In this document: piece after piece, positions 26,827-35,886 of the stretch
Layout of the letters: every line of letters begins with the position of its first letter
How positions within the stretch are numbered: position 1 is the stretch's first letter
NCBI GenBank assembly: GCA_963813315.1
Contig: CAWEYO010000001.1
Coordinates: 99,459 to 163,458, forward strand
Source of the DNA: CAWEYO01 sp963813315
GTDB taxonomy: Bacteria; Pseudomonadota; Alphaproteobacteria; Rhizobiales; Rhizobiaceae
Direction: 5' to 3'
DNA: 64,000 bases
Program-made: the position numbers and the translations under genes
Notes under the pieces: generated by a model
What the model was told of the DNA's origin: nothing
The model's database searches: none
What the model saw: only the letters and a program-made list of their open reading frames with translations

Positions 26827-29799
26827 ATGACCGATACCGCCGAAAAGATCGACTATTCGAAGACCCTCTACCTTCCGCGGACCGATTTCCCCATGCGGGC
26901 CGGCCTGCCCGAAAAGGAACCGCTGCTGGTAAAGCGCTGGCAGGAGATGGGCATGTACAAGAAGCTGCGCGAAAGCGCAGCGGGCCGGCCGCTCTATGTG
27001 CTGCATGACGGCCCACCCTATGCCAACGGCAACATCCATATCGGGCACTCGCTCAACAAGATTTTGAAGGATGTCATCACACGCTCGTTCCAGATGCGCG
27101 GCTACGATTCCAACTATGTGCCTGGCTGGGACTGTCATGGACTGCCGATCGAATGGAAGATCGAGGAGCAGTATCGGGCGCGCGGAAAAAACAAGGACGA
27201 GGTGCCGGTCAACGAGTTTCGCAAGGAATGCCGCGAGTTCGCCGCGCACTGGATCAAGGTGCAGTCGGAAGAGTTCAGGCGGCTGGGCGTTGAAGGCGAT
27301 TTCGAGAAGCCTTACACCACGATGGACTTCCATTCGGAAGCGCGGATTGCCGGCGAACTGCTAAAATTTGCGATGTCCGGACAGCTCTACCGGGGTTCGA
27401 AGCCCGTCATGTGGAGCGTCGTGGAGCGCACGGCACTCGCCGAGGCCGAGGTCGAGTATCAGGACTATGAGAGCGACACGATCTGGGTGAAGTTTCCAGT
27501 GCGGTTCATGTTGCGCGACGGCGCTCAGATGAAACCGGATTTGCTTAATGCTCACGTCGTCATCTGGACGACGACGCCCTGGACCATCCCCGGCAATCGC
27601 GCGGTAAGCTATTCCCCGCGCATCAGCTATGGCCTTCACGAGGTCACGGCGGCTGAGAACGACTTCGGCCCGCGACCGGGCGAGAAGCTTGTCTTTGCCG
27701 ATGCCCTGGCCGAAGAGTCCTTCGGTAAAGCCAAACTCCAGTTTGAGCGTCTCAGGACTGTCGAGGCGGATGAACTGGGTGCGCTTACCTTGGCGCATCC
27801 CTTCAAGGGGCTCGGAGGCGGCTACGAATTCGCCGTGCCGATGCTCGCCGGCGACCATGTCACGGACGACGCCGGAACCGGCTTCGTCCACACTGCGCCC
27901 GGCCATGGCCGCGAGGACTTCGACGCCTGGACGGACGCAGCGTCCGAACTGCGGCAGCGCGGCGTCAAGACCGACATTCCGTTCACGGTCGACGACGCCG
28001 GCTACTTTACCAAGGACGCGCCCGGCTTCGGTCCGGATCGCGAAGGCGGGCCGGCGCGCGTCATCGATGACGCCGGCAAGAAGGGCGATGCCAACAAGGC
28101 TGTTATCGAAGAGCTGATCAAGCACAACGCACTGTTCGCGCGCGGTCGGCTGAAGCACCAGTATCCGCATTCGTGGCGGTCCAAAAGACCGGTGATCTTT
28201 CGCAATACGCCGCAATGGTTTGTTCACATGGACAAGGACCTGGGCGGTTTTGGAAACGAAGGCGGGGAGGGCGGCCCGAGACTGAAGTTCGACACGCTGC
28301 GCACGCGCGCCCTTGCGGCAATCGATGCGACCCGCTTCGTTCCGGCTGCCGGCCAGACCCGGCTGCGCGCCATGATCGAGGAGCGGCCCGACTGGGTGCT
28401 GTCGCGCCAGCGCGCATGGGGCGTTCCGATCTGCGTGTTTGCCGATGAGAAGGGCGAGGTGCTGAAGGATGAGGCCGTCAACGCGCGCATCATGGAGGCC
28501 TTCGAGAAGGAAGGCGCCGACGCCTGGTTCTCCGATGGTGCGCGCGAGCGCTTCCTGGGTTCCCGCGCAAATGAGCCATGGACGCAGGTGATGGATATCC
28601 TTGACGTCTGGTTTGATTCCGGCTCGACCCATACTTTCACGCTGGAGGACCGGCCTGACCTGAAATGGCCGGCTGACGTCTATCTCGAGGGTTCCGACCA
28701 GCACCGCGGCTGGTTCCATTCCTCGCTGCTCGAAAGCTGCGGCACGCACGGCCGCGCGCCCTACAACACGGTTGTCACCCATGGCTTCACCATGGATGAA
28801 GAAGGGCGCAAAATGTCGAAGTCGCTCGGCAACACGGTGGTTCCGCAGGATGTCATCAGGCAATCCGGCGCCGATATCTTGCGTCTGTGGGTGGTCACGA
28901 CCGATTACTGGGAAGACCAGCGGCTCGGCAAGAATGTGCTGCAGACGAACATCGACGCCTATCGCAAGCTCAGGAACACGATCCGCTGGATGCTTGGCAC
29001 GCTCGCCCACGACGACGGCGCAAACGTGCCGTTGGAGGCGATGCCCGAGCTCGAGAGGCTGATGCTGCACCGCCTTGCGGAGCTCGATGAAATCGTCCGG
29101 GCTGGCTACGACGCTTTCGAATTCAAGCGCATCACGCGTGCCCTGATCGACTTCATGGTGGTCGAGCTCTCCGCCTTTTATTTCGACATCCGAAAGGATT
29201 CGCTCTACTGCGATGCCCCCTCGAGCGTGAAGCGCAAGGCGGCCGTGGAAGTGGTGCGGCATCTTTTCGATCGACTGGCAACCTGGCTCGCGCCGATGCT
29301 ACCCTTCACCACGGAGGAGGCATGGCTTGATCGCTATCCGTCTTCGCCATCCGTGCATCTGGAACAGTACCGCGAGACGCCGGCAGGCTGGAAGGACGAC
29401 GCGCTGGCCGAAAAATGGCGAAAGGTCCGTCAAGTGCGGCGGGTCGTGACAGGGGCGCTGGAAATCGAACGCGCAAAGAAAACAATTGGCTCATCGCTGG
29501 AAGCCGCACCGATCGTGCATATTGTCGATCCCGAATTGCGGGCGGCGCTCGACGGCGTTGATCTGGCCGAGATATCGATCACCAGCGCAATCACCATCTC
29601 GGACCAGCCTGCGCCAGCCAATGCCTTTGCGCTGGAGGATGTTGACGGTGTGGCGGTGGTATTCGCACCGGCATCCGGAAAAAAATGCGCGCGGTCGTGG
29701 CGATACACGGATGATGTCGGGACGGACGCCGAATTCCCGGACGTTTCGGCGCGCGATGCCGGAGCACTGCGCGAGCTGCGGGCGCTGGGTTTGTTCTAA
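26827..29799 (+). CDS. ileS: Isoleucyl-tRNA synthetase
   Basis: The 990-residue enzyme charges tRNA-Ile. The class I signatures are intact: GNIHIGHSLNK near residue 70 (HIGH) and KMSKSLGN near residue 658 (KMSKS). An editing domain with TTTPWTIPGNRAVSY lies near residue 242. The C-terminus lacks an obvious zinc-finger cysteine set. The start ATG 26827 gives the usual N-terminus ending in KTLYLPRTDFPMRAGLP. A small lipoprotein gene follows, as in other rhizobia. Confidence 0.97.
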   Translation: MTDTAEKIDYSKTLYLPRTDFPMRAGLPEKEPLLVKRWQEMGMYKKLRESAAGRPLYVLHDGPPYANGNIHIGHSLNKILKDVITRSFQMRGYDSNYVPGWDCHGLPIEWKIEEQYRARGKNKDEVPVNEFRKECREFAAHWIKVQSEEFRRLGVEGDFEKPYTTMDFHSEARIAGELLKFAMSGQLYRGSKPVMWSVVERTALAEAEVEYQDYESDTIWVKFPVRFMLRDGAQMKPDLLNAHVVIWTTTPWTIPGNRAVSYSPRISYGLHEVTAAENDFGPRPGEKLVFADALAEESFGKAKLQFERLRTVEADELGALTLAHPFKGLGGGYEFAVPMLAGDHVTDDAGTGFVHTAPGHGREDFDAWTDAASELRQRGVKTDIPFTVDDAGYFTKDAPGFGPDREGGPARVIDDAGKKGDANKAVIEELIKHNALFARGRLKHQYPHSWRSKRPVIFRNTPQWFVHMDKDLGGFGNEGGEGGPRLKFDTLRTRALAAIDATRFVPAAGQTRLRAMIEERPDWVLSRQRAWGVPICVFADEKGEVLKDEAVNARIMEAFEKEGADAWFSDGARERFLGSRANEPWTQVMDILDVWFDSGSTHTFTLEDRPDLKWPADVYLEGSDQHRGWFHSSLLESCGTHGRAPYNTVVTHGFTMDEEGRKMSKSLGNTVVPQDVIRQSGADILRLWVVTTDYWEDQRLGKNVLQTNIDAYRKLRNTIRWMLGTLAHDDGANVPLEAMPELERLMLHRLAELDEIVRAGYDAFEFKRITRALIDFMVVELSAFYFDIRKDSLYCDAPSSVKRKAAVEVVRHLFDRLATWLAPMLPFTTEEAWLDRYPSSPSVHLEQYRETPAGWKDDALAEKWRKVRQVRRVVTGALEIERAKKTIGSSLEAAPIVHIVDPELRAALDGVDLAEISITSAITISDQPAPANAFALEDVDGVAVVFAPASGKKCARSWRYTDDVGTDAEFPDVSARDAGALRELRALGLF

Positions 29800-29811
29800 C
29801 CGGCGCGGCAG

Positions 29812-29833
29812 CCCACGGCCGCCCGGCCGTGGG
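29812..29833 (+). terminator. GC-rich hairpin downstream of ileS
   Basis: CCCACGGCC-GCCC-GGCCGTGGG forms a nine-pair stem starting 12 bases after the ileS stop. The following sequence (TCGTTGCTCTTGG) is only weakly T-rich, so termination is likely but not textbook. Confidence 0.5.
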
Positions 29834-29981
29834 TCGTTGCTCTTGGCCGCGGCTTGGGATACAAGCGCGCAAAGTCCGAACGCCTTGTTCTCGCCGGATT
29901 TTCAGTGAAAAAAGGCGGTTCGGATGGGGGTCCGGAGCGCTCCGGATTCGATTGTTGCTGATGGCTGTGGGGATTTGATGC

Positions 29982-30671
29982 ATGGCGGACAATAAGCAAG
30001 CGCGGCTGCTGCTTGGCGCGCCGCTGGTTGCGTCGGGCCTTATGCTGGGCGGCTGCCTGGGCTCGCCGACCTATGGGACCGACAAGACCGCGACCGAACA
30101 GCTTACCCAGGACGTGACCGGAATTCTGTCGATAGCGCCGAAGAGGCAGGAGCCGATCGACTACAAGCCGCGCCCCGATCTCGTGAAGCCGGCTTCGACC
30201 AAAGTGCTGCCCACTCCACAGCAAAGTGTGGCGGTTACCTCCAATCCCGCATGGCCTGAGTCGCCGGAACAGCGCAGGGCGCGCCTTCGTGCCGAAGCAA
30301 CAGCAAATCAGGACAATGCCGCCTATGATTCGCCCATCGTTCCCGATGTGGCGCCGACTGGCGATTCGTCTGCGCTCAAGACGGCAAGCCTGCCCACGAG
30401 GGGTGACGATTCAGGGCTCAACAATTCGCTCAGCGGGCCGGAGAGCAAGCAGACACGCGCGGCGTACAAAGCCCGGCTGGTCGAATCCAAGCAAGGCAGC
30501 GATACCCGCCGCAAATATCTGAGCGAGCCGCCGCTCACCTATCGCCAGCCGGCTGCGACCGCGCCGGTTGGAGACATCGGCGAAGACGAATTCAAGAAGG
30601 AGCGCCGCGCAAAAGCCGCCGCCCGCAAGAAGGGCGACTGGACCTGGCGTCAGCTTGTACCGGGCTTGTGA
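29982..30671 (+). CDS. Hypothetical lipoprotein downstream of ileS
   Basis: The 229-residue protein has a signal peptide (LLLGAPLVASGLMLGGC) with a lipobox LGGC at residue 24, so it should be lipid-anchored. The rest is hydrophilic and probably disordered: Pro/Ser-rich in the middle and Lys/Arg-rich near the end (KKERRAKAAARKKG), closing with WTWRQLVPGL. I know no function for this type, but it is regularly found after ileS in related genomes. Confidence 0.75.
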   Translation: MADNKQARLLLGAPLVASGLMLGGCLGSPTYGTDKTATEQLTQDVTGILSIAPKRQEPIDYKPRPDLVKPASTKVLPTPQQSVAVTSNPAWPESPEQRRARLRAEATANQDNAAYDSPIVPDVAPTGDSSALKTASLPTRGDDSGLNNSLSGPESKQTRAAYKARLVESKQGSDTRRKYLSEPPLTYRQPAATAPVGDIGEDEFKKERRAKAAARKKGDWTWRQLVPGL

Positions 30672-30785
30672 TGAGGAGACGGCGTTGCCGCCAATCACGG
30701 TCGCTTGAGATTGCCCTAAGACCTCCCCGCATCGTCATCCTCGGGCTTGAGCCCCTAGGACCCATGCCGGAACGCTCATCTTGCT

Positions 30786-31232
30786 CTAACGCTTGACCTT
30801 GAAGAAGTCGCGCAGGATCGAAGCGGCGCGGCTCTCCGCAATCCCGCCGTAGACGTCCGGAACGTGATGGCAGGTCGGCGAGGTGAAGAACCGCACGCCG
30901 CTGACGACCGCGCCGCCCTTCGGATCGGAAGCCCCGAAATAAAGCCGCCTGATCCGCGCGAAGGAGATCGCCGCGGCGCACATGGCGCAAGGTTCGAGCG
31001 TCACATAGAGATCGGCGTCGATCAGGCGCTCCGCCGACAGGCGCTGGGCCGCCTCCCGGATGACCAGCATTTCGGCATGTGCGGTCGGATCGCTCAGTTC
31101 CCGCGTACGATTGCCGGCGCGCGCGATGACGGCGCCATCGCCGACAAGCGCGGCCCCGATGGGCACTTCGCCGCGCGCCCCAGCAGCCTCGGCCTCGGCA
31201 AGCGCGACGGCCATGAAATCCGGGCGGTTCAC
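30786..31232 (-). CDS. tadA: tRNA-specific adenosine deaminase TadA
   Basis: TadA converts A34 to inosine in tRNA-Arg(ACG). HAEMLVIREA holds the zinc ligand His and catalytic Glu, and PCAMCAAAI the two Cys ligands. GTG 31232 gives the usual N-terminus (MNRPDFMAVALAEA) with AGGG about ten bases upstream; ATG 31214 is the alternative. The frame is open far upstream, antisense to the pseudouridine synthase gene, and that extension is rejected. The TAG stop lies in a CTCATCTTGCTCTA motif shared with the inverted-repeat element at 35597. Confidence 0.92.
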   Translation of the reverse strand: MNRPDFMAVALAEAEAAGARGEVPIGAALVGDGAVIARAGNRTRELSDPTAHAEMLVIREAAQRLSAERLIDADLYVTLEPCAMCAAAISFARIRRLYFGASDPKGGAVVSGVRFFTSPTCHHVPDVYGGIAESRAASILRDFFKVKR

Positions 31233-31309
31233 TCGTCGGTCACCCTGACATTTCCCTCGCACCTTGATGGTGTTCCTGTTATCTACCCGCGCGGAAAGGC
31301 AAATGCCAC

Positions 31310-33383
31310 ATGGACGACAAACGAAAAAAACCTCCCCGCAGAGGGGGGCCGAAATCCTCGCAAGGCAGCGGAGATGGGCGTCCTCGGCGCGCCGGAAATG
31401 CCGGGTTCGCGAAAAAGGTGGGCGGCAGCAAGCCCCTTCGAACGCATCGCGAAGATAAGGATGACCGGCCGCAAGCCAAGCAGCGAAATTTCGGGCGCGA
31501 CGACCGCGCGCGGCCGGGCGGCGACAAGCGGCCGGGACGCTTCGAGCGCGCCGAGCGGCGCCCCGGCGGCGCGGAGGTATCTGCTCGCGGTGACAGGCCG
31601 GGCCACGCCGGGCCGGAAGGCAAGCCTTATGCGAAGCGGCCGCAGGCCGACCGCCAATCGCCGGTCGGCCAGCGCGATTTTGCGCGCGACAAGCGGCCGG
31701 GGCGCTTCGAGCGCGCCGAGCGCCGAGCCGGCGACGCGGAAGTATCCGCTCGCGGTGACAGGCCGGGCCACGTCGGGCCGGAAGGCAAGCCTTATGCGAA
31801 GCGGCCGCAGGCCGACCGCCAATCGCCGGCCGGCCAGCGGGATTTTCCGCGCGACAAGCGGCCGGGACGCTTCGAGCGCGCCGAGCGGCGCCCCGGTGAC
31901 GCGGAAGTATCCGCTCGCGGTGACAGGCCGGGCCGCGCCGGGCCGGAAGGCAAGCCCTATGAGAAGGCCGCAGGCCGACCGCCAATCGCCGGCCGGCCAG
32001 CGGGATTTTCCGCGCAATAAGCGCCCGCAAGGGGAGCGGCCGCCGCGGCATGCGAAGCCCCACGACCACGACAATCGCAAGCCGTTCGTCAGGGCAGGTG
32101 ATTCGACGGACGCCGAGGGCGAAAGGATCGCCAAGCGGCTGGCTCGCGTGGGCATCGCATCGCGCCGCGACGCCGAGGAGCTGATCGCCGCTGGACGTAT
32201 CCGGGTAAACGGCAAGGTGCTGTCGTCGCCTGCTTTCAATGTTTTGCCTAGTGACACGATCGAACTCGACGGTACTCCTATCCCGCCGATCGAGCGGACC
32301 CGGCTGTTCCTGTTCAACAAGCCGGCGGGCATCGTTACCACCAACCGCGATCCGGAAGGCCGCAAGACCGTATTCGACGCGCTGCCGAAGGACCTGCCAA
32401 GGCTTATGACGATCGGGCGGCTGGATATCAACACCGAGGGCCTGTTGCTGCTCACCAACGACGGCGGGCTGGCCCGGGTGCTGGAACTGCCGGCAACGGG
32501 GTGGCTGCGGCGCTACCGGGTGCGTGTGCATGGCGACCCTGACGAGAAGGCACTTGCCGACCTGAAGAACGGCATCGCCGTAGACGGTATTTTCTATGGT
32601 TCGGTCGAAGCGGTGCTCGACCGCCAGCAGGGCACCAACGCATGGCTGACGATTGGCCTGCGCGAGGGTAAAAACCGCGAAGTGAAGAACATACTCGGCG
32701 CGCTCGGGCTGGAAGTTACGCGCCTGATCCGCATCTCCTACGGGCCGTTCCAACTTGGCGAACTGCCCGAGGGCCAGGTCTGGGAAATGAAGGGCCGGAC
32801 GCTGCGCGATCAGCTCGGCGAACGGCTGATCGAGGAGGCAGGCGCGAATTTCGAGGCCGACATCGCAAAGCCGTTTTCCAACAAGCCGGCCCGGCGCGAA
32901 GGCGCTGGCGACGAAACGCGCGGCGAACGTGCGAAGCCCGAGCTTCAGGGCGAGCGCGAAAGAATTGGCGAAGGCGGTCTGATAAAGCGGCGCAAGCGCG
33001 ACCGCGACGACATGCGGGTGGAAGCGCTCGGCCGCTTGTCGACCAAGCCCGACAGAGGCGAATTCAGGCGGGGTCGTGAAAGCGGCGGCAAGTCCGGCGA
33101 GCGCGCGGACAAGCGCGACGAGCCGGTCCGCGCCCGCACGGCGAATGTCTGGATGGCGCCCGGCGCGCGACCGCAAGGAAAGAAGGAGGCGTTGACGTCC
33201 CGCTCTGCGCCGGAAGGTAGGAGCGAGGGACAGCACCGCAAGCCGTCATTTGGAAAATCTGGAAAATCGTCCAGCCGTGGCGCGGGAACCTCTTCCAGCT
33301 CTTCGTTCCGGGAGCGAGGAGGCGGAAAGGGCGTTCGTCCGCCGCGCGGCAAAGGGCCGGGTAAAGGCCCGAAAGGACGTTGA
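31310..33383 (+). CDS. RluB-like 23S rRNA pseudouridine synthase with repeat-rich N-terminus (frameshifted as read)
   Basis: The start ATG 31310 (MDDKRKKPPRRGGPKSS) opens a basic N-terminal domain with three 55-residue repeats. Near 31964-31967 the frame changes: the third repeat reads GAGAAGGCCG where the others have GCGAAGCGGCCG, a two-base loss. The other frame then carries an S4 domain (RIAKRLARVGIASRRDAEEL), the RsuA/RluB catalytic domain with IGRLDINTEGLLLLTNDG (catalytic Asp) and REGKNREVKNILGALGLEV, and an Arg/Gly/Ser-rich tail. RluB/RsuA enzymes isomerise uridine in rRNA. The disordered arms probably bind RNA. rsmD follows with no gap. Confidence 0.85.
31523..32017 (+). repeat. Three tandem 165-base repeats inside the RluB-like gene
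   Basis: Units start at 31523, 31688 and 31853, exactly 165 bases (55 codons) apart, with a degenerate fourth start near 32016. Each encodes KRPGRFERAERR, then EVSARGDRPG, GPEGKPY and QADRQSP blocks. Repeat expansion or contraction by 165 bases keeps the frame; the two-base loss in unit three does not. Confidence 0.92.
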
Positions 33384-33947
33384 ATGAGGATCGTCGGCGG
33401 CGAATTTCGCGGCCGGCCGCTGGCTGCGCCCCGCTCCGACGCCATCCGCCCGACCACCGACCGCACCCGTGAGGCGCTTTTCAACGTTCTGGCGCATCGC
33501 TTCCCAGAAAGCCTTGCCGGGGGCAGGGTGCTCGATCTTTTCGCGGGAACCGGCGCGCTTGGCCTTGAAGCGCTGTCGCGCGGCTGCTCCTATTGTGTTT
33601 TCATCGAGGAATCCGCTGAAGGCCGCGGCCTGATCCGCACCAATGTCGAGGCGTTCGGTCTTTCCGGCCGTACAAAGATCTTCCGGCGGGATGCGACGCA
33701 CCTCGGTGAGGCTGGAACGCTGCAGCCATTCAACCTTGTCTTCGCCGACCCGCCCTATGGAAAGGGACTGGGCGAGCAAGCGCTGCAATCGGCTCTTCGC
33801 GGCGGCTGGCTGGCGCCCGGCGCTCTCTGCGTCGTCGAGGAAGATGCAGCCGCAACCTTCCAGCCAGGGCCGGGCTTTACCGTGGCAGACGAGCGAAGCT
33901 ACGGAGGCACGGCCATCCGCTTCGTCGCGCTAGTGGAGCGGATTTGA
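33384..33947 (+). CDS. rsmD: 16S rRNA (guanine(966)-N(2))-methyltransferase RsmD
   Basis: The 187-residue protein starts right after the RluB-like stop. MRIVGGEFRGRPL is the typical N-terminus, LDLFAGTGALGLEALSRG the SAM-binding loop and FADPPYG the catalytic DPPY-type motif. It methylates G966 of 16S rRNA. The pairing with an rRNA pseudouridine synthase makes a small ribosome-modification operon. Confidence 0.95.
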   Translation: MRIVGGEFRGRPLAAPRSDAIRPTTDRTREALFNVLAHRFPESLAGGRVLDLFAGTGALGLEALSRGCSYCVFIEESAEGRGLIRTNVEAFGLSGRTKIFRRDATHLGEAGTLQPFNLVFADPPYGKGLGEQALQSALRGGWLAPGALCVVEEDAAATFQPGPGFTVADERSYGGTAIRFVALVERI

Positions 33948-34100
33948 CATTCGCATCCCGCTTGGGTGCAGCGCGAGCGCAGCGAATGTCAAATCCAAAG
34001 CTCCACTAGAACTTTGAAATTGCTAGTGGTCTTTCGATTCCAACATTCGCAACGGGTTTATGCCGCGCAGGCCAGCGAATGTTAGAATTGGACCACCAGC
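33931..34100. repeat. Two adjacent inverted-repeat elements after rsmD
   Basis: Element 1 has arms 33931-33954 and 33982-34008 (TAGTGGAGCGGATTTGACATT and complement). Element 2 has arms 34022-34050 and 34075-34100 (CTAGTGGTC...CAACATTCGC and complement, less perfect). Both share the core (G/C)A-ACATTCGC ... GCGAATGT. They look like two diverged copies of one palindromic repeat; element 1 includes the end of rsmD and may serve as a terminator. Confidence 0.75.
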
Positions 34101-34201
34101 CTGAATGCGGCCTTGTTTGCCGCGCGAGATGGTTACGGACAATTCACTTGAATTGCCGGGCAGAGGCTGCGACATGCGCAAAGGCTTGCGATGAGGCGGA
34201 T

Positions 34202-35599
34202 ATGACACTTGGAGACAAGACCAGGCGGCGCGGACTCGGCCGACCCATTGGGGCATTCGCCGGCGCTCTGCTGTTGGTGATGCTTGCCTCGCCTGCCTCG
34301 GCGGAGACGCCACGCGTCCAATCGCCGGTGGAGACCTTCATGCTTGGCAACGGCATGCAGGTCGTGGTCATCCCCGATCACCGCGCCCCGATCGTAACGC
34401 ACATGGTGTGGTACAAGGTGGGCAGCGCGGACGAGCCTGCGGGCAAATCGGGAATTGCGCACTTCTTCGAGCATCTGATGTTCAAGGGCACGAAGAACCA
34501 TCGAGCGGGAGAGTTCGACGCGAAGGTCGCGGAGATCGGGGGCAACGGCAACGCCTTCACCTCCTACGATTTCACCGCTTTCTTCCAGACCGTGACGCCG
34601 GAGGCGCTGGAGACGATGATGGATTTCGAGGCCGATCGGATGCGCAACCTGATCCTGACCGACCAGGTGATCGCGACGGAGCGCGATGTAATTTTGGAGG
34701 AACGGCGCTCCCGCATCGAGAACAATCCCGATGCGCTGCTTTCGGAAGAGGTCGACGCGACGCTCTACCAGAACCATCCATACCGGATTCCCGTGATCGG
34801 CTGGATGCACGAAATGGAACAGCTCAACCGTACCGACGCGGTAGCCTTCTACAATCGCTACTATGCTCCGAACAATGCCGTTCTCGTGGTTGCGGGCGAT
34901 GTCGAGCCCGCCAACGTAAAGGCGCTTGCCGAAAAAACCTACGGCAGAGTGGAGCGCGGACCTGATTTGCCGCCGCGCGTGAGACCGCAGGAGCCCGAGA
35001 AGAATACGAAGCGCGCCGTGACGCTGACCGATCCACGAGTTAGCGTGCCGAGCTTTCAAAAACTATGGGTCGTGCCGTCCTATCAGAATGCCAAGCCTGG
35101 CGAGGCCGAGGCGCTTGACCTCCTGTCCGAAATTCTAGGCGGCGGGGCTCGCAGCCGGATCTATCAGGAGCTGGTCGTCAAGAAAGGCATCGCCTCGGCG
35201 GCAGGAGCCTATTTTCAGGGCGACGCGCTGGATGCAACGAACTTCTCCATCTATGGCGCTCCGCGCGGCGAGGCCTCGCTGGATGCCGTCGAAGCCGCAA
35301 TTGACGCGGAAATCCACAAGATTATCAGTGACGGGATCACCGACACCGAACTGGACAAGGCGAAGAACCGTTACGTACGGGCCCAAATCTTTGCGCGTGA
35401 CAGCCAGTCCGGCATGGCCAATATCTATGGCACGACGCTGGCGACAGGCGGGACGGTGAAGGACATCGAGGAGTGGCCGGACCGGATCCGCAGGGTCACG
35501 CCGAAGCAGGTACAGGACGTGGCGGCGAAATACTTGAATCCGGAGCGCTCCGTTGCCGGCTACCTGTTGCCGCAAGCCGATGCGGAAACGAAGAACTAG
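34202..35599 (+). CDS. M16 family zinc metallopeptidase (catalytic partner)
   Basis: The start ATG 34202, after GAGGCGG, gives a 465-residue precursor with a signal peptide ending near ASPASA. The inverted zinc motif HFFEH is at residues 87-91, with the downstream glutamate in the RSRIENNPDALLSEEVDATLY region, so it should be active. Such periplasmic processing-peptidase-like proteases act with an M16 partner lacking the zinc site, which is the next M16 gene here. The open frame extends upstream to 34079 but that would lose the signal peptide. Its TAG stop begins the inverted-repeat element at 35597. Confidence 0.92.
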   Translation: MTLGDKTRRRGLGRPIGAFAGALLLVMLASPASAETPRVQSPVETFMLGNGMQVVVIPDHRAPIVTHMVWYKVGSADEPAGKSGIAHFFEHLMFKGTKNHRAGEFDAKVAEIGGNGNAFTSYDFTAFFQTVTPEALETMMDFEADRMRNLILTDQVIATERDVILEERRSRIENNPDALLSEEVDATLYQNHPYRIPVIGWMHEMEQLNRTDAVAFYNRYYAPNNAVLVVAGDVEPANVKALAEKTYGRVERGPDLPPRVRPQEPEKNTKRAVTLTDPRVSVPSFQKLWVVPSYQNAKPGEAEALDLLSEILGGGARSRIYQELVVKKGIASAAGAYFQGDALDATNFSIYGAPRGEASLDAVEAAIDAEIHKIISDGITDTELDKAKNRYVRAQIFARDSQSGMANIYGTTLATGGTVKDIEEWPDRIRRVTPKQVQDVAAKYLNPERSVAGYLLPQADAETKN

Positions 35600-35867
35600 A
35601 GCAAGATGAGGTTAGTATGGTCAATTCTGTTTCTCGGGCGGCGAGGCGATCCACGCGAAGGGTCGCGATGGTCGATGGGGTTCCATCGGCCGAGCGAGCC
35701 GACAAAGTGGGCGCCCGCCGCACGGAAACCCGAAGGGCCGGGTTAATTTGCGCCAAATCCTTCGGGCTCCGGCTCGGCCGTACCCCGGTACGGCCGTCGC
35801 CGAACCCCTCGACCTTGTCGCAAATTTCCTCCGGCAGAATGACCAGACCTAATCTCATCTTGCTCTA
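35597..35867. repeat. MITE-like 271-base element with terminal inverted repeats between the M16 genes
   Basis: The ends TAGAGCAAGATGAGGTTAG (35597-35615) and CTAATCTCATCTTGCTCTA (35849-35867) are inverted copies with one mismatch, and similarity continues inward for about a dozen bases (TATGGTCAATTCTG against CAGAATGACCAGA). The interior is not clearly coding. A short palindrome with the same ends sits at 53593. This has the look of a small non-autonomous mobile repeat inserted in the M16 operon; I saw no target duplication. Confidence 0.65.
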
Positions 35868-35886
35868 AGGCTCTGAGAGACTGTCG

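Noticed and set aside
30786..33236. An 816-codon leftward frame continuing upstream of tadA
   Set aside because: Only the last 149 codons are TadA; the rest is antisense to the RluB-like gene and mirrors its repeats.
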